Below, piece after piece: positions 44,441 through 57,979 of a DNA stretch of 64,000 nt. Below the pieces are notes generated by a model. That model was given only the letters and a program-made list of their open reading frames with translations, was not told where the DNA came from and did no database searches. Source of the stretch: CAVQYV01 sp963718295 [NCBI: uncultured Methylomirabilota bacterium] (GTDB lineage: Bacteria > Methylomirabilota > Methylomirabilia > CAVQYV01); NCBI GenBank assembly GCA_963718295.1, contig CAVQYV010000003.1:62001-126000 (forward strand). Direction: 5' to 3'. The translations under genes were made by a program, and so were the position numbers. Within the stretch, counting starts at the first letter, position 1; the number at the start of each line of letters is the position of its first letter.

Positions 44441-46543
44441 TCAGTGGGCCCGTAGAGAGTGGCCTCCTGCTCGCTCCACGATTTCCTCACAAATATTGGG
44501 AGGTACCTGCTCATATCGAGAGAATTGCATAGTATAGGTGGCCCGTCCTTGGGTGACGGAGCGTAGAGAAGTGGCATAGCCGAACATCTCAACCAGAGGG
44601 ACTTCGGCGTCGATCAGCTGTGCAGACATCTTGAGCTCCACATTCATCACCCGACCCCTTCGGGAGTTCAGATCGCCGATCACCTCTCCAATGAATTCAT
44701 TGGGAAGGACAACGTTCACCTTCATAATCGGTTCAAGAAGGATCGGACCTGCTTTCTTCATCGCCTCCTTCATCGCCAATGAGCCCGCGATCTTGAAGGC
44801 CATCTCCGAGGAATCTACCTCGTGGTAGGAGCCGTCAAAAAGGGTGACCTGAACGTCCACAACCTGATATCCGGCGAGGACGCCAGCCTCCGTCGCCTCC
44901 TTGACCCCCTTCTCCACTGCCCCTATATATTCTCGAGGAACAGAGCCTCCGACCACCTGATTGACAAATCGGAATTCCTCTTCCCCGTCGGTCCGCTCCA
45001 CCCGAATCCAAACATGGCCATACTGACCTCTGCCGCCCGTCTGCCGGATGAACCTTCCTTCTGCCTGGGCGGCCTTGGTGATCGTCTCCCGGAAGACAAC
45101 CTGAGGCTTTCCAATGTTTGCTTGCACGTTGAATTCCCGCTGCAGGCGATCCACAATGATCTCCAGATGAAGTTCCCCCATCCCCGAAATGATCGTTTGT
45201 CCGGTCTCGTCATCAAAATGCATTTTGAAGGTGGGATCCTCATTGCCCAAGAGGACGAGGGATCGGGACAACTTATCCTGGCCATCCTTGGTCCTTGGTT
45301 CGATGGCCACTGACATCACCGGTTCGGGAAAATCGATGGAACTCAACACAATAGGATGGGACTCGTCACAAAGCGTGTCCCCGGTTCGGCTTCCCTTTAA
45401 TCCCACCGCCGCCGCAATATCGCCCGCTCCAACCCGCGTGATCTCCACCCGCTTATTGGCATGCATGCGCAATACCCTTCCGACCCTCTCCCTATGATCG
45501 CGGTTGGAATTATAGACATAGGATCCGGACTGCAGGACTCCCGAGTAGACTCGGAAGAAGGACAAGTGGCCTACGTAGGGATCTGACATGATCTTGAAGA
45601 CCAGGGCACAAAATGACTCCTCCTGCGTCGGGCTCCTCTTTTCTTCCTGGGAGGTAATGGGGTTCAAGCCCCTGATGGGGGGCAGATCCGGAGGCGCGGG
45701 AAGGAAATCGACAACCGCATCCAAAAGGGTCTGGACTCCTTTATTCCTGAAAGAAGCCCCACAGAGGACGGGCACCTTCTTCAGGGAAAGGGTCGCCTTG
45801 CGAATGGCTCCCCGCAATTGAAGGCCGCTCAACTCTTTTCCCTCCAAGTACTGGTGCATGAGAGAATCATCCTCGTCCGCCAAGGCCTCGATCATCTTCT
45901 CCCTGTGGGCCTGGGCCTCCTTCTTGGAGGCGGCCGGGATCTCTTCCTCGCGGTAATCGGACCCCAAAGACTCATCATCCCAAATGATCGCCTTCATCTT
46001 GACCAGATCGATCACCCCCAGGAAATTCTCTTCCTGGCCCAAAGGCAACTGCAAAACTAACGGGTCGGACCCGAGTCTCTCCGCGATCATGTCTATCGTC
46101 CGGGGGAAATTCGCCCCCACCCTGTCCATCTTATTCACGTAGCTGATCCGAGGGATTCCGTATTTGTCGGCCTGCTTCCATACCGTCTCCGATTGGGGCT
46201 CCACCCCTCCCACGGCGCAGAAAATTGCCACCGCTCCGTCCATTACCCGCAGGGCCCTTTCCACCTCCACCGTGAAGTCCACATGACCTGGGGTATCCAG
46301 GATATTGATCTGGTGATCTCGCCAAAAGCAAGTGGTGGCCGCCGAGGTGATGGTGATTCCCCTTTCCTTTTCCTGCTCCATCCAGTCCATCTCCGCCGCC
46401 CCGTCATCCACCTCTCCGATTTTATAGGTCTTTCCGGTGTAATAGAGAATCCGCTCGGTGGTGGTCGTCTTTCCGGCGTCCACGTGCGCCATGATCCCAA
46501 TATTTCGGATATTCTGAATAGGTACGTCCCTCTGCGGGCCCAT
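44441..46543 (-). CDS. fusA: elongation factor G
   Basis: 700 residues, five-domain EF-G. G1 A-H-V-D-A-G-K-T-T, then D-T-P-G-H-V-D-F and N-K-M-D-R near 139-143. Domain IV begins about residue 485 with [15 protein letters not shown]. It drives translocation. Its stop is 143 bases before tuf, a gap with no gene seen. Confidence 0.98.
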   Translation of the reverse strand: MGPQRDVPIQNIRNIGIMAHVDAGKTTTTERILYYTGKTYKIGEVDDGAAEMDWMEQEKERGITITSAATTCFWRDHQINILDTPGHVDFTVEVERALRVMDGAVAIFCAVGGVEPQSETVWKQADKYGIPRISYVNKMDRVGANFPRTIDMIAERLGSDPLVLQLPLGQEENFLGVIDLVKMKAIIWDDESLGSDYREEEIPAASKKEAQAHREKMIEALADEDDSLMHQYLEGKELSGLQLRGAIRKATLSLKKVPVLCGASFRNKGVQTLLDAVVDFLPAPPDLPPIRGLNPITSQEEKRSPTQEESFCALVFKIMSDPYVGHLSFFRVYSGVLQSGSYVYNSNRDHRERVGRVLRMHANKRVEITRVGAGDIAAAVGLKGSRTGDTLCDESHPIVLSSIDFPEPVMSVAIEPRTKDGQDKLSRSLVLLGNEDPTFKMHFDDETGQTIISGMGELHLEIIVDRLQREFNVQANIGKPQVVFRETITKAAQAEGRFIRQTGGRGQYGHVWIRVERTDGEEEFRFVNQVVGGSVPREYIGAVEKGVKEATEAGVLAGYQVVDVQVTLFDGSYHEVDSSEMAFKIAGSLAMKEAMKKAGPILLEPIMKVNVVLPNEFIGEVIGDLNSRRGRVMNVELKMSAQLIDAEVPLVEMFGYATSLRSVTQGRATYTMQFSRYEQVPPNICEEIVERAGGHSLRAH

Positions 46544-46567
46544 TGTGGATCCAGTCTCTTTCTTTCT

Positions 46568-47038
46568 CTACCACCGATAATGGGCAAAGGCTTTGTTGGC
46601 CTCTGCCATTTTATGGGTATCTTCCCTCTTCTTCACCGAGGTGCCCCGGTTGTTGGCGGAATCGAGGAGTTCCGCAGCCAGTTTTTCCTGCATCGTTTTC
46701 TCGGGCCTTTTTCGGGAATAACCTACGATCCAACGCATCGCCAAGGCGAGTCTGCGGTCTGTCCTCACTTCGACCGGAACCTGATAGGTCGCTCCGCCCA
46801 CCCTGCGGGACTTTACTTCCAAGACCGGTTTCACGTTATCGATCGCCTGCTTGAATAGCTTCAGGCCTTCCGTCCCCGACTTCTCCTCAATGATCTTGAT
46901 CGATCGATAGAATGTGGACTCGGCAAGGGATTTCTTCCCTTCCTTCATCATGGCGTTAATGAACTTGCCCACCAGCTTGCTCCCGTAAATTGGGTCTGGT
47001 TGAGCCTCCCGTTTGGCCGCGACTTCTCTTCTTGGCAC
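46568..47038 (-). CDS. rpsG: ribosomal protein S7
   Basis: 156 residues from a GTG at 47038 with AAAGGAG upstream; the longer frame to 47086 has no site. Begins [10 protein letters not shown], with [14 protein letters not shown] and [10 protein letters not shown]. It starts assembly of the 30S head and binds near the E site. Between rpsL and fusA as in the str operon. Confidence 0.97.
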   Translation of the reverse strand: MPRREVAAKREAQPDPIYGSKLVGKFINAMMKEGKKSLAESTFYRSIKIIEEKSGTEGLKLFKQAIDNVKPVLEVKSRRVGGATYQVPVEVRTDRRLALAMRWIVGYSRKRPEKTMQEKLAAELLDSANNRGTSVKKREDTHKMAEANKAFAHYRW

Positions 47039-47121
47039 TGTTCTTTCTCCTTTGGGACAGAGGAAAAAATAATCGGCACCCACCATCTTTCAAGGCAGAT
47101 ATGTGAGTGCCGAGTTATCTA

Positions 47122-47499
47122 CTAACTACTCTTAGGCCTCTTGGCCCCGTACTTGGAACGTCCCTGCTCTCGGTCTTTCACTCCCGCTGTATCGAGCGTC
47201 CCCCTTATAATGTGGTACCGAACACCCGGCAGATCCTTGACCCTTCCGCCCCGGATCAGGACAATGGAATGTTCCTGCAAGTTATGCCCGATGCCTGGGA
47301 TATAGGCAGTGACTTCGATCCCATTGGTCAAGCGGACCCGTGCAACTTTTCTCAGGGCGGAATTTGGCTTCTTCGGGGTAGTCGTGTAGACTCGAGTGCA
47401 GACTCCCCTCTTCTGTGGCGCCTGTTGCAAGGCGGGCGTGGTCACTTTCTTCTGAACCTTGGACCTGCCCTTCCTGATCAATTGACTAATGGTTGGCAA
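47122..47499 (-). CDS. rpsL: ribosomal protein S12
   Basis: 125 residues from a TTG at 47499 with AAAGGAG eight bases upstream; the longer frame is not S12. [11 protein letters not shown] at the start, then [12 protein letters not shown] and [11 protein letters not shown]. The lysines where streptomycin-resistance changes occur in other bacteria are wild type. It monitors codon-anticodon pairing. Confidence 0.96.
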   Translation of the reverse strand: MPTISQLIRKGRSKVQKKVTTPALQQAPQKRGVCTRVYTTTPKKPNSALRKVARVRLTNGIEVTAYIPGIGHNLQEHSIVLIRGGRVKDLPGVRYHIIRGTLDTAGVKDREQGRSKYGAKRPKSS

Positions 47500-47586
47500 C
47501 CCATCAACTCCTTTTCCCGTGCTGTGTTCGAAGCCTATGCATATTACCAATTGTCCTCAAAATGTCAAGAACTTTTCGCGATTTTT

Positions 47587-50500
47587 TTACACCCTTGCCG
47601 CCACCTCTTCCAACGCCTCCGCTCTTTCCTCTGCTCGGGGCTTCCTTTCCCTCTCCCCCGTAGACCCTGCAGGCTCTCCAACCTGGATTCGGGTGTCTCG
47701 GTATCCCTTCACTCCGGTCCCCGCCGGGATTAGCCTCCCCATCGTAACATTTTCTTTCAGACCCCTCAGATAATCAACAGCTCCGTTGATGGCGGCTTCA
47801 GTGAGAACCTTCGTGGTTTCCTGGAAGGAAGCGGCGGAGATAAAGCTGTCTGTGGAAAGAGACGCCTTGGTGATTCCGAGGAGCAAAGGCTTGGCCGTAG
47901 CAGGAGTTCCGCCCTCGGCCCGCGTCCTCTGATTCTCCCTTTGGAATTCCACCTTGCTCGCATTTTCTCCCAGGAGAAACGAGGTATCTCCCACGCCTTC
48001 AATGCTGACGCGTTTCAGCATCTGCCGGACGATCACCTCGATGTGCTTGTCGTTAATCTGGACCCCCTGCAGGCGATAGACCTCTTGGATCTCATTCACC
48101 AGGTAACTCTGCAGTTCCTGCTCCCCCAATACATCCAAGATGTCATGGGGGTCGATGGGTCCATCCATCAAGGGTTCTCCCGCTCGGACGAGATCTCCCT
48201 CCAAGACGTTAAGGTGTTTGGCTCGTGGAACCAGGTACTCCTTGAAGGTCCCCCTGTCGTCGCGGATGATCACCCTCCTCATTCCCTTGACGTAGCCGGG
48301 AGGAAGTTCCACTCTCCCGTCGATCTCGGAGATGAGGGCTGCTTCCTTGGGATGTCGCGCCTCGAACAACTCTGCGACCCGAGGGAGACCTCCGGTGATA
48401 TCCTTGGTCTTGGTAGTCTCACGAGGCATCTTGGCAATCACCTCGCCCGCAGAGATCATCTGGTGATCGGATACCATCAGGTGAGCCCCTGCCGGCAGGA
48501 GACACTTGAAAATGGTGTGATTTGAATCGTTCTTGATGGAAATTCGGGGTTGGAGTTCCTGCCTCTGGTGTTCCATGATCACCTTTTGGGACAACCCGGT
48601 CACTTCATCCACTTCTTCCCTCATGGTCACCCCTTCGACCACATCTCGCAGAGCAACCCGACCACTGTATTCGGTCAGGATGGCCAGGGTGAAGGGATCC
48701 CACTCCATCAAGATGTCTCCCGCTGAAATCACATGTCCCTCTTCTACCTTCAGTCTGGCACCATAGACGGCCTGGTACTGTTCCTTCCTCCTCCCCTGTT
48801 CGTCGACGATAATGACCGAGCCGTTCCGGTTCATCACCACCGAATCGCCCTGCTCCGTCTTCACGGTACGCAGATCGCTGAACTTCACCGTCCCCGAGAA
48901 TTTGCTCTCTAAGACCGTCTGTTCCACCACCCGGCTCGCTGTACCTCCGATGTGGAAGGTGCGCATCGTCAACTGGGTGCCCGGTTCTCCAATGGACTGA
49001 GCGGCGATCACTCCCACCGCCTCCCCGATATCCACCATCTTACCGCTAGCCAGATTCCTCCCGTAGCAATTGACGCATACACCCCTTGCCGACTCACAGG
49101 TGAGCACCGAACGGATCCTCACCTTGTCGATGCCCGAACTCTCAATCTTGCTGGCCAAGGGCTCGATGATCTCCTGGTTGGCCTCTGCAATGATATCGCC
49201 GGTGAAGGGGTCTTTGATGTCGTCCAAAGCCACCCTGCCAAGGACGCGATCCCGCAACGGCTCGATGATCTCTCCCCCCTCTACCAGCGGCCCCACATAG
49301 ATACCATTGAGAGTCCTGCAATCCTTCTCCGAGACGATGACATCCTGGGCCACGTCCACCAGCCTCCGGGTGAGGTATCCCGAATCTGCCGTCTTCAGCG
49401 CGGTGTCTGCCAGGCCTTTTCGTGCTCCGTGAGTGGAGATGAAGTACTCCAATACCGAGAGCCCTTCTCGGAAATTGGTTATGATCGGAGTTTCGATAAT
49501 CTCTCCTGAGGGCTTTGCCATGAGCCCCCTCATCCCCGCCAATTGTCGAATCTGTTGACGGCTGCCCCGGGATCCCGAATCTGCCATCATAAAGATCGGG
49601 TTAAATTCCCCATCCTCTCTCGCCTCCAACTCCCTGAACATCTCATCGGACACCCTTTCTGTAACCTGGGTCCAGATATCGATGATCTTATTATACCGCT
49701 CGCCCTTGGTGATCAACCCATCCTGATACTCCCTTTCGATCTTTTTCACTTCAGATTCGGCCTCCCCGATCAGCTCCTTCTTCCGGGCGGGAATATGCAT
49801 GTCATCGATCCCGATGGACAGGCCAGACAAGGTAGCATAGCGGAAGGCGAGGTCCTTCAAGTTATCCAGCAGCTTCACTGTCTCCAATTTTCCCAAGAGA
49901 TAGTTGCACTGCGCAACCAGGCGGGTCAATTCCCGCTTGTTCATCTCTTGATTGACGAAGCCCAGCGACGGGGGCAGGATTTCATTGAAGATGACCCTCC
50001 CCACCGTGGTTTCCACCAATTCATTGCCCATGCGCACCTTGATCTTGGCCAGCAGACCCACTTCACCCAACTCATATGCAACTTGGATCTCATCGAGGTC
50101 GGAAAATATACTGCCTTCTCCCTTCTCCCCGGGCCGGGATTTGGTCAGGTAGTAGCACCCCAGAACAATATCCTGGCTCGGAGCCGCAATAGGCATCCCA
50201 TTGGCGGGAGATAGGATATTGTTGGGGGAAAGCATCAGCAAGGAAGCCTCCAACTGGGCCTCGGCCGATAGAGGCACATGAACAGCCATCTGGTCTCCAT
50301 CAAAATCCGCATTAAAGGCTGCGCACACCAGAGGATGGATTCGAATCGCTTCACCTTCTACCAATACTGGCTCGAAGGATTGAATCCCCAGCCGATGGAG
50401 GGTGGGGGCACGATTCAAGAGGACAGGGTGCTCTTTGATCACCTCTTCCAAGGCATCCCAGACCTCCGTTCGCCCTCTCTCTACCATCTTCTTCGCGCTT

Positions 50501-51693
50501 TTTATCGTGGCCACGTGTTCACTATTCTTCAAGAGCCGGTGGTATATGAAGGGCTTGAAGAGCTCCAGGGCCATCTTCTTGGGTAAGCCGCACTGGTGCA
50601 ATCGGAGCTCCGGACCCACCACGATCACGGAGCGTCCAGAATAATCCACCCTCTTGCCCAGGAGGTTCTGCCGAAAGCGTCCCTGTTTTCCTTTCAGCAT
50701 ATCGCTGAGGGACTTCAGGGGGCGATTGTTCTGTCCTTTGAGGGCCCTTCCCCTTCTGCCATTGTCAAAAAGGGCATCCACTGCTTCCTGCAACATCCGC
50801 TTCTCGTTGCGGATGATCACCTCCGGGGCTCGCAGCTCTTGCAACCTCTTCAGTCGGTTGTTGCGATTGATCACCCGGCGGTAGAGGTCATTCAGGTCTG
50901 AGGTAGCAAATCTTCCCCCGTCCAGAGGAACCAGAGGTCGCAGCTCGGGAGGAAGAACCGGCAATACCTCCAAGATCATCCATTCTGGGCGATTGCCTGA
51001 ACTCTGGAAGGCCTCCACAATGCGCAATCTCTTGGTCAGCTTTTTCTTTGTCTGTTGTGAGGTCTCCTTATCCAGCTGGGCTCGCATCTCTGTGGGCAAT
51101 GTCTCCAGATCTACCTCCCGGAGAAGGGATCGGATGGCCTCTGCCCCCATCTCTGCCACAAATGCGTCCCCAAATTCCTCCCGCATCTTGCGGTAACGGT
51201 CCTCGGTGAGGAGTTCCTTCTTCCTCAGGGGCGTGCTACCGGGATCCACCACCACATACTCCTCGAAATAAAGGACCTTCTCTAGGTCGCGCAGGGGCAT
51301 ATCCAAGAGATAGCCGATCCGACTGGGCAGTGCTTTGAAGAACCAGACATGGGATACGGGAGAGGCGAGTTCAATGTGCCCCAGGCGGTGTCTCCGTTCC
51401 TTGGCCCGGGTGATTTCGACCCCACATTTGTCACAGACTACCCCCCGATGCTTCATCCCTTTGTATTTCCCGCAATTGCACTCCCAGTCTTTGGTGGGGC
51501 CGAAGATCTTGGCGCAGAAAAGGCCGTCCCTTTCCGGCTTGAAGGTACGATAATTGATTGTTTCGGGTTTCTTCACCTCCCCGGAAGACCAGGATCGAAT
51601 CTTCTCGGGTGAGGCTATTCCGATCCGCATTGCCCGAAAACTCGTTGGATCGATCGGCTTTTCGTCGAAATACCCAAAAAATCTGTTATCCAA
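47587..51693 (-). CDS. rpoC: RNA polymerase beta-prime subunit
   Basis: 1,368 residues from a TTG with AAGGAGG upstream. Zinc site 1 is C-N-C-G-K...C-D-K-C near residues 60-80, the catalytic loop N-A-D-F-D-G-D-Q near 460, and the second zinc site has [11 protein letters not shown] near 890. The length fits bacteria lacking the large lineage-specific inserts of Proteobacteria or Cyanobacteria. 36 bases after rpoB. Confidence 0.98.
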   Translation of the reverse strand: MDNRFFGYFDEKPIDPTSFRAMRIGIASPEKIRSWSSGEVKKPETINYRTFKPERDGLFCAKIFGPTKDWECNCGKYKGMKHRGVVCDKCGVEITRAKERRHRLGHIELASPVSHVWFFKALPSRIGYLLDMPLRDLEKVLYFEEYVVVDPGSTPLRKKELLTEDRYRKMREEFGDAFVAEMGAEAIRSLLREVDLETLPTEMRAQLDKETSQQTKKKLTKRLRIVEAFQSSGNRPEWMILEVLPVLPPELRPLVPLDGGRFATSDLNDLYRRVINRNNRLKRLQELRAPEVIIRNEKRMLQEAVDALFDNGRRGRALKGQNNRPLKSLSDMLKGKQGRFRQNLLGKRVDYSGRSVIVVGPELRLHQCGLPKKMALELFKPFIYHRLLKNSEHVATIKSAKKMVERGRTEVWDALEEVIKEHPVLLNRAPTLHRLGIQSFEPVLVEGEAIRIHPLVCAAFNADFDGDQMAVHVPLSAEAQLEASLLMLSPNNILSPANGMPIAAPSQDIVLGCYYLTKSRPGEKGEGSIFSDLDEIQVAYELGEVGLLAKIKVRMGNELVETTVGRVIFNEILPPSLGFVNQEMNKRELTRLVAQCNYLLGKLETVKLLDNLKDLAFRYATLSGLSIGIDDMHIPARKKELIGEAESEVKKIEREYQDGLITKGERYNKIIDIWTQVTERVSDEMFRELEAREDGEFNPIFMMADSGSRGSRQQIRQLAGMRGLMAKPSGEIIETPIITNFREGLSVLEYFISTHGARKGLADTALKTADSGYLTRRLVDVAQDVIVSEKDCRTLNGIYVGPLVEGGEIIEPLRDRVLGRVALDDIKDPFTGDIIAEANQEIIEPLASKIESSGIDKVRIRSVLTCESARGVCVNCYGRNLASGKMVDIGEAVGVIAAQSIGEPGTQLTMRTFHIGGTASRVVEQTVLESKFSGTVKFSDLRTVKTEQGDSVVMNRNGSVIIVDEQGRRKEQYQAVYGARLKVEEGHVISAGDILMEWDPFTLAILTEYSGRVALRDVVEGVTMREEVDEVTGLSQKVIMEHQRQELQPRISIKNDSNHTIFKCLLPAGAHLMVSDHQMISAGEVIAKMPRETTKTKDITGGLPRVAELFEARHPKEAALISEIDGRVELPPGYVKGMRRVIIRDDRGTFKEYLVPRAKHLNVLEGDLVRAGEPLMDGPIDPHDILDVLGEQELQSYLVNEIQEVYRLQGVQINDKHIEVIVRQMLKRVSIEGVGDTSFLLGENASKVEFQRENQRTRAEGGTPATAKPLLLGITKASLSTDSFISAASFQETTKVLTEAAINGAVDYLRGLKENVTMGRLIPAGTGVKGYRDTRIQVGEPAGSTGERERKPRAEERAEALEEVAARV

Positions 51694-51729
51694 GGTTCCT
51701 ACCTCCTTATGGAACTTGGCCTCTGCCGC

Positions 51730-54700
51730 CTATTCCTTCAACAACTCCACATCTAAGGCTAGGCTTTGGAGCTCTTTCACCAGCACGTTAAATGACTCCG
51801 GAATACCAGGTTCCAGGGCCGCCTCACCTTTCACGATGGACTCATACATCTTGGTGCGTCCCGCGATGTCATCCGACTTCACAGTGAGCATTTCCTGGAG
51901 GATATGAGCAGCCCCATAGGCCTCCAACGCCCAAACCTCCATCTCTCCAAACCTCTGGCCCCCAAATTGGGCTTTTCCTCCCAAGGGCTGCTGGGTAACC
52001 AGGGAGTAGGGGCCTATGGATCGAGCATGGATCTTATCGTCGACCAAGTGGGCTAACTTCATCAGATAGATGGATCCCACCGTTACATCCTGATGGAAGG
52101 GTTCTCCCGTCCTCCCATCACAGACAACGGTCTTTCCGGTAAGGGGCAGCTTGGCCTTTCTCAACCATTCCTTGATTTCGCCCTCTTTCGCCCCATCGAA
52201 AACCGGGCTGGCCACCTTTCGGCCCAGGGCCGCCGCAGCCCACCCCAGGTGGGTTTCCAGTATCTGTCCCACATTCATTCGGGAGGGAACTCCCAGCGGG
52301 TTCAGCACTACCTCTACCGGGGTACCGTCAGGCAGATAGGGCATATCCTCCTCTGGCAGTATCTTGGCAATCACCCCCTTATTTCCGTGACGCCCGGCGA
52401 TCTTGTCGCCCACGGAGAGCTTTCGTTTGATCGCCACAAAGACCTTTACCATTTTGAAAACGCCGGGAGAAAGTTCATCTCCCTTGCGCAAGCGGACCAC
52501 CTTCTCCTCACAGGATTCCCGGAGGTTCTCAGCTTGCCGTTCCACATCCTCGTTGAGATCCCCGATTCTCGTCTGAGTTCCCTCGTCCAAAGCGAGGGAG
52601 ATCTCGATCAGTTCCTGGTGGGCGAGCGGCCCAAGGATCTCCCGGGTCAAAGGCCTTCTCCCCGGAACCGGCCCTTTTCCCGAACCAAGTTTGATCGATC
52701 GCTTCGGCAGCTTGCTGAGAAGCTCCGATCTGACCTTCGCATCGCGTTCGTCTCGCAGGATCGCGATTTCATCCTCCACGTCTTTTCGCAGACGCTGAAT
52801 CTCCTCCTCCTCGATCTTCTTGGCCCGTTCATCCTTGTCGATACCCCGACGAGAGAAAACCTTAACATCTACCACGGTCCCATAAATCCCCGGTGGAACG
52901 GTCAGAGAAGCATCTCGAACATCCTCAGCTTTCTCCCCGAAGATGGCCCTCAGCAAGCGCTCCTCGGGAGTGAGAAGGGTCTCCCCCTTGGGAGTCACCT
53001 TGCCCACCAGGATATCCCCTGGTTTCACCTCCGCCCCAATGCGAATGATTCCGCTCTCGTCCAGGTCTTTGAGAGCCTCTTCACCTACATTCGGGATGTC
53101 TCGAGTAATGTCTTCTTTGCCCAGTTTGGTATCCCGCGCTTCGATCTCAAATTCCTCTATATGAATGGAGGTAAAACGATCGTCCTTGACCACTCGCTCG
53201 CTGATCAGGATAGCATCCTCGAAATTGTACCCTCCCCAAGACATGAAAGCGACCAGGACATTTTGACCCAGGGCCAGCTCCCCGCTATGGCAAGCGGGCC
53301 CGTCGGCGATGATTTGCCCTTTCTTTACCCGCTCGCTCTTCTGGACAATTGGCTTCTGGTTGATGCAGGTGTTCTGATTGGAGCGCTGAAACTTGAGGAG
53401 GTTGTAAATGTTGACTGTCGCCTTTTCCTCGGATCCGTCCTCACTCTCTTCCGCGCGGATGATGATGCGATCCGCAGTGACGCTCTCTACCACTCCGGCT
53501 CTTCGTGCGACCACAACTGCCCCCGAATCCCGAGCCGCCACATGTTCCATCCCCGTGCCCACCACGGGTGAGACCGGCCTCAATAAGGGAACGGCTTGTC
53601 GCTGCATGTTCGCTCCCATGAGGGCACGGTTGGCATCATCATGTTCCAGGAAAGGAATCAGGGATGTGGAGATCCCCACCAGCTGCTTGGGGGAGACATC
53701 CATGTACTCGACCTCTTTGGCAGGTACCAACCGGAAATTCCCACCAGAACGGGCGGAAACCATCTCCGTGACAAACCTTCCATCCTTGTCCAGGTCCACG
53801 TTGGCCTGGGCGATGACGAATTTCTCTTCCCTGTCCGCGGTCAGGTACTCGATCTCGTCGGTCGCCCTTCCGTTCACCACTTTTCGATAAGGGGTTTCTA
53901 TGAACCCGAGGTCATTGACGCGGGCATAGGTGGAAAGGGAGGCGATCAGCCCCACATTGGGCCCTTCCGGAGTCTCGATCGGGCACATCCTTCCGTAGTG
54001 AGTAGGGTGTACATCTCGCACCTCGAAACCAGCCCTCTCCCGGCTCAAGCCTCCAGGTCCCAAGGCACTCAATCTTCGCTTATGGGTCAGCTCTGCAAGA
54101 GGATTGGTCTGATCCATAAACTGGGAGAGCTGCGAGCTACCGAAGAATTCCTTGAGGGCCGCGCTTACCGGTTTCGGATTGATCAGATCGTGGGGCATCA
54201 GGGTTTCGACTTCCTGGGTGCTCATACGCTCCCTGACGGCCCGCTCCATGCGAGCCAATCCGATCCGAAATTGTTCCTCCAACAGCTCCCCCACTGAGCG
54301 GATTCGACGATTTCCCAGATGATCTATGTCATCGACCGTGCCATCACCATGTTTCAACAGAATCAAATAGCGAATGGCTTCGACGATGTCCCTGGGGCGC
54401 AGCACCCGCGTCCTCGGAGATTCGTCAATGCCGAGCTTGGAATTTACCTTATATCTCCCTACGCGCGACAGGTCGTATCTCTTCGGGCTAAAGAACATCG
54501 ACTCCAACAGAAGGGAGGCGCTCTCCACGGTGGGCGGATCGCCGGGTCTAAGCCGCCGGTAGATCTCAACCAGGGCTTCCTCTTTGGAACGGGTATTATC
54601 TCGCAGCAAGGTTTCGCGAATATCGTAAACGTCCCAAGTCTCCTGCCCTGCAAGCAAATGAAAAGGAAGTGTCTCCCGCTCCCTCAGCGTCTCTATCGCC

Positions 54701-55692
54701 TCAGGCGTGATCTCCTTAGTGGCCTCCAGCACGATCTCACCTGTCTTGGCATCGATACAATCGCTGCCCAAGATGCGACCCACCAAATCCTCCGGATATA
54801 GGGGGACCTTTCCCATCCCTGCTTCCTGAATCCTTTTGATGATGCTCTTGGTCAGCTTCTTACCCGCCGGCAGGATCACTTCTTTCCCGCGCTTGTCTAC
54901 TATATCCTGGGCTATTCGGTAGCTCAGGGCGGACGGGGAATTCAGATCCAAGAAGATCTTCTTCTTCTGAATACTCACTTCGTCTCGCTCATAGAAGAGT
55001 TTGAGGATGTCCTCGTCACTAGAGTAACCCAATGCCCTCAGCAGGATGGTAGACAGGAACTTCCTGCGGCGATCAATGCGAACATGGAGAACATCATTGG
55101 AGTCGTACTCGAATTCCAGCCAAGACCCCCGATAAGGGATGAGGCGAGCGAAATAAAGAGGCTTCCCCATGGAGTGGCTGCGCGATCCCATCTGCTCAAA
55201 AAAAGCGCCCGGTGAGCGGTGAAGCTGGCTCACCACAACCCGCTCCGTCCCATTGATAACGAATGTCCCTTGATCTGTCATCAAGGGCATTTCTCCCAAA
55301 TAGACCTCCTGTTCCTTGATGTCGCGGACGGTCTTGGAATTGGATTCTGCGCTCTTATCCCACACCACCAATCTCAGGGTAGCCCTTAAAGGAACGGAAT
55401 AGGTCATTCCTTTCACTCGACACTCATCGGTAGAGTACTTCGGTTTTCCGAATTCGTAGCGAACGAATTCCAACGAAGCAGATTCCTCATAGTCGGTAAT
55501 GGGGAAAATGGAAGTGAATACCTCCTGCAACCCGGACTCCTCCCTCTTGTCAAAAGGGACCTCCTTTTGCAGAAACTGCTCGTAGGATCTCCGTTGGATC
55601 TCGATCAAATTCGGGATGGAGACGATCTCGGGGAGCTTGGCAAAGCTCTCTCTCACGAGGCCAAATTCATCTCCGCTAAAAGACATCTGCAT
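51730..55692 (-). CDS. rpoB: RNA polymerase beta subunit
   Basis: 1,320 residues from the ATG at 55692 (AGGAG upstream); nearby in-frame starts at 55695 and 55686 cannot be excluded. The rifampicin region has [13 protein letters not shown] and [13 protein letters not shown], apparently sensitive-type. [13 protein letters not shown] is near 1050. Core polymerase with alpha and beta-prime. Confidence 0.98.
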   Translation of the reverse strand: MQMSFSGDEFGLVRESFAKLPEIVSIPNLIEIQRRSYEQFLQKEVPFDKREESGLQEVFTSIFPITDYEESASLEFVRYEFGKPKYSTDECRVKGMTYSVPLRATLRLVVWDKSAESNSKTVRDIKEQEVYLGEMPLMTDQGTFVINGTERVVVSQLHRSPGAFFEQMGSRSHSMGKPLYFARLIPYRGSWLEFEYDSNDVLHVRIDRRRKFLSTILLRALGYSSDEDILKLFYERDEVSIQKKKIFLDLNSPSALSYRIAQDIVDKRGKEVILPAGKKLTKSIIKRIQEAGMGKVPLYPEDLVGRILGSDCIDAKTGEIVLEATKEITPEAIETLRERETLPFHLLAGQETWDVYDIRETLLRDNTRSKEEALVEIYRRLRPGDPPTVESASLLLESMFFSPKRYDLSRVGRYKVNSKLGIDESPRTRVLRPRDIVEAIRYLILLKHGDGTVDDIDHLGNRRIRSVGELLEEQFRIGLARMERAVRERMSTQEVETLMPHDLINPKPVSAALKEFFGSSQLSQFMDQTNPLAELTHKRRLSALGPGGLSRERAGFEVRDVHPTHYGRMCPIETPEGPNVGLIASLSTYARVNDLGFIETPYRKVVNGRATDEIEYLTADREEKFVIAQANVDLDKDGRFVTEMVSARSGGNFRLVPAKEVEYMDVSPKQLVGISTSLIPFLEHDDANRALMGANMQRQAVPLLRPVSPVVGTGMEHVAARDSGAVVVARRAGVVESVTADRIIIRAEESEDGSEEKATVNIYNLLKFQRSNQNTCINQKPIVQKSERVKKGQIIADGPACHSGELALGQNVLVAFMSWGGYNFEDAILISERVVKDDRFTSIHIEEFEIEARDTKLGKEDITRDIPNVGEEALKDLDESGIIRIGAEVKPGDILVGKVTPKGETLLTPEERLLRAIFGEKAEDVRDASLTVPPGIYGTVVDVKVFSRRGIDKDERAKKIEEEEIQRLRKDVEDEIAILRDERDAKVRSELLSKLPKRSIKLGSGKGPVPGRRPLTREILGPLAHQELIEISLALDEGTQTRIGDLNEDVERQAENLRESCEEKVVRLRKGDELSPGVFKMVKVFVAIKRKLSVGDKIAGRHGNKGVIAKILPEEDMPYLPDGTPVEVVLNPLGVPSRMNVGQILETHLGWAAAALGRKVASPVFDGAKEGEIKEWLRKAKLPLTGKTVVCDGRTGEPFHQDVTVGSIYLMKLAHLVDDKIHARSIGPYSLVTQQPLGGKAQFGGQRFGEMEVWALEAYGAAHILQEMLTVKSDDIAGRTKMYESIVKGEAALEPGIPESFNVLVKELQSLALDVELLKE

Positions 55693-55783
55693 CACCTCTC
55701 CTGCTCACCCATGCGGTTGGACGACAGATTACCCGGCTGCACCTCTCTCCTTGCCTCAAGTTCCTCCATCGCACCGATCTATC

Positions 55784-56173
55784 TCACTTGATCTCCACGG
55801 TGGCTCCGGAGGCTTCCAGCTTCGACTTGATCCCCTCCGCCTCTGCCTTGGGAATTCCCTCCTTGACGGCCTTCGGCGCTCCCTCCACCAGGTCTTTCGC
55901 CTCCTTCAATCCTAGTCCGGTGATCGCCCGCACTTCCTTGATCACCTGGATCTTCTTGTCACCCACCCCCGCCAATATTACCGTAAACTCCGTCTGTTCC
56001 TCTTGCTGAGCAGAAGGAGCCGCGGAGCTTGCCACACCTGCCATCGCCATCATCGGTGCGGCTGCGGCTGAAACCCCAAATTTCGATTCCATCTCTTTGA
56101 TCAGCTGGGAAAGCTCCAGGACCGTCATGCTCTCTATGGTTTCCAGGATCTCCTCTTTGCTCACCTTTGCCAC
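55784..56173 (-). CDS. rplL: ribosomal protein L7/L12
   Basis: 129 residues from a GTG at 56173, nine bases after GGGAGGAGG. The N-terminal dimerisation part is about 1-35, an Ala/Gly/Ser-rich hinge follows, and the C-terminal domain has [21 protein letters not shown]. It forms the stalk that recruits EF-Tu and EF-G. Confidence 0.97.
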   Translation of the reverse strand: MAKVSKEEILETIESMTVLELSQLIKEMESKFGVSAAAAPMMAMAGVASSAAPSAQQEEQTEFTVILAGVGDKKIQVIKEVRAITGLGLKEAKDLVEGAPKAVKEGIPKAEAEGIKSKLEASGATVEIK

Positions 56174-56240
56174 TTTCTCTAACCTCCTCCCCAAGGGGTG
56201 TATAGATTTAATAGAAACAATGCATGAAGGGCCTTGGAAC

Positions 56241-56765
56241 CTAAGTGCCCTTCTCTTTCTGGGCTTTGATGGCGCCTAATGTTCCTACAAATTGTTGAAT
56301 TGGCGCCTGCAGAACTCTCACCAATCCGCTCAGGGGCGCCGATATGGACATCAGCACCTGGGAGAGCAGAATATCTCTGGGCGGCAATTCTGCAATGGCC
56401 AAGATCTCCTCTTTCCGGTAGAGCCTTCCCTCTATGATTCCGCCCTTAATGTCCAAATTGGCATTGGACCGAACAAATTGGGAAAGAATCTTGCTGGAAG
56501 CCACTGGGTCATCGTAACCAAATGCTACGCCAGTAGGCCCAGATAGCAGAGGATCCAAGTCAGCCAAGGAGGTATTTTGGACCGCGATCTTTGCCAACCT
56601 GTTCTTGACCACCCGAAATTCGATCTTGCTCTTCCGGAGAAGGTTCCGCAATACTGTCACGTCCGCCACCTTGAGGCCTCGAAAGTCCGTCAATATCGCG
56701 GCCCTTGCCTCGCGGAATCTCTCTTCTAACTGCCTTACCTCGGTCTCTTTCCTGGGAGTACTCAC
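56241..56765 (-). CDS. rplJ: ribosomal protein L10
   Basis: 174 residues from a GTG at 56765; a TTG one codon earlier is possible. Motifs: [10 protein letters not shown] near 26-35 and R-V-V-K-N-R-L-A near 53-60. Its C-terminal helix anchors the L7/L12 dimers. In E. coli L10 regulates rplJL by binding the leader; the gap to rplA here is only about 25 bases, so such a leader is not evident. Confidence 0.96.
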   Translation of the reverse strand: MSTPRKETEVRQLEERFREARAAILTDFRGLKVADVTVLRNLLRKSKIEFRVVKNRLAKIAVQNTSLADLDPLLSGPTGVAFGYDDPVASSKILSQFVRSNANLDIKGGIIEGRLYRKEEILAIAELPPRDILLSQVLMSISAPLSGLVRVLQAPIQQFVGTLGAIKAQKEKGT

Positions 56766-56789
56766 CAATTTGCCCCCTCTCTCTTGCGC

Positions 56790-57497
56790 CTACCCTCTGT
56801 CTTTCGCTAAGGCGAGGTTCGGATCGACCCTGATCCCTGGTCCCATGGTAGATGAAACAGATATTCCCTTCACATACTTTCCCTTGGAAGACGCAGGCTT
56901 GGCTTTCAGCAGGGCCTCCAAAAGGGCCACGGCGTTCTCAAGCAGCTGGTCTTGGGAAAAGGAGACCTTCCCAATCGGAGCGTGGACGATTCCCGCCTTT
57001 TCCACCCGAAATTCGATCTTTCCTGCCTTAAACTCCTGAACCGCCTTTGCCAACTCGAAAGTGACGCTTCCTGTCTTGGGATTGGGCATGAGCCCTCGCG
57101 GCCCCAGTATCTTTCCCAACTTCCCAACCAGGCCCATCACATCGGGCGTAGCGATGGCCCGATCGAATTCCAGCCAGCCCTGCTGAATCTTCTCAATCAG
57201 ATCCTCACATCCCACATGATCCGCTCCTGCTGCCTGCGCCTCTTTCTCTTTCTCCCCTTTGGTGAAGACCAAGACCCTCATCGTCTTGCCGACTCCATGA
57301 GGAAGGACGACCGTTCCTCTTACCATCTGATCGGCGTGCTTAGGGTCCACGCCCAGTCGAACTGCCACTTCCAACGTCTCATCAAATTTCGCAGAGGCTA
57401 TGCTCTTTGCAAGGCCTATTGCCGTCCCCAGATCCGACGGCGCACTCTCCTTCACCTGGGCTGCTGCCTTTTCATATCGTTTGTTATCGTGGCTCAT
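56790..57497 (-). CDS. rplA: ribosomal protein L1
   Basis: 235 residues from an ATG at 57497 with GGGAG upstream. Contains [28 protein letters not shown] and the M-P-N-P-K-x-G-S-V-T near 160-170. It forms the mobile L1 stalk at the E site. Overlaps nothing; rplK ends 10 bases upstream. Confidence 0.97.
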   Translation of the reverse strand: MSHDNKRYEKAAAQVKESAPSDLGTAIGLAKSIASAKFDETLEVAVRLGVDPKHADQMVRGTVVLPHGVGKTMRVLVFTKGEKEKEAQAAGADHVGCEDLIEKIQQGWLEFDRAIATPDVMGLVGKLGKILGPRGLMPNPKTGSVTFELAKAVQEFKAGKIEFRVEKAGIVHAPIGKVSFSQDQLLENAVALLEALLKAKPASSKGKYVKGISVSSTMGPGIRVDPNLALAKDRG

Positions 57498-57507
57498 TTC
57501 CCGCTCC

Positions 57508-57933
57508 CTACTGGATGATCTCAATGCCCATGCTTCGGGCTGTCCCCTCGATAATCCTTACCGCCTCTTCCAAGGTAACCGCATTCAAATCCGGCATCTT
57601 CGTCTTCGCTATCTCTGTCACCTGGGAGATGGAAACCTTTCCTACCTTCTCGCGATTCGGCTCCTTCGAAGCCTTGGCGATCCCCGCTGCCTGCTTTAGC
57701 AGGACGGCCGCCGGGGGGGTCTTGGTGACGAACGAAAAAGACCTGTCCGCATAAACACTGATCACGGCTGGAATGATGAGACCCTCTTGGTGTTGAGTTT
57801 GAGCGTTAAAGGTTTTGCAGAATTCCATGATATTGATGCCATGCTGCCCAAGGGCAGGCCCCACGGGGGGAGAGGGGTTCGCCCTTCCTGCTGGCACCTG
57901 CAATTTCACCACCGCGATCACCTTCTTCGCCAT
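57508..57933 (-). CDS. rplK: ribosomal protein L11
   Basis: 141 residues, the standard size. [23 protein letters not shown] near residues 10-32 carries the methylated lysine and the proline loop of thiostrepton binding. It shapes the GTPase-associated centre. Follows nusG by 46 bases. Confidence 0.97.
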   Translation of the reverse strand: MAKKVIAVVKLQVPAGRANPSPPVGPALGQHGINIMEFCKTFNAQTQHQEGLIIPAVISVYADRSFSFVTKTPPAAVLLKQAAGIAKASKEPNREKVGKVSISQVTEIAKTKMPDLNAVTLEEAVRIIEGTARSMGIEIIQ

Positions 57934-57979
57934 GCGATCAAATCTCCTCTCCCTTTTGGATCAGCCAACCTCACCTTCC

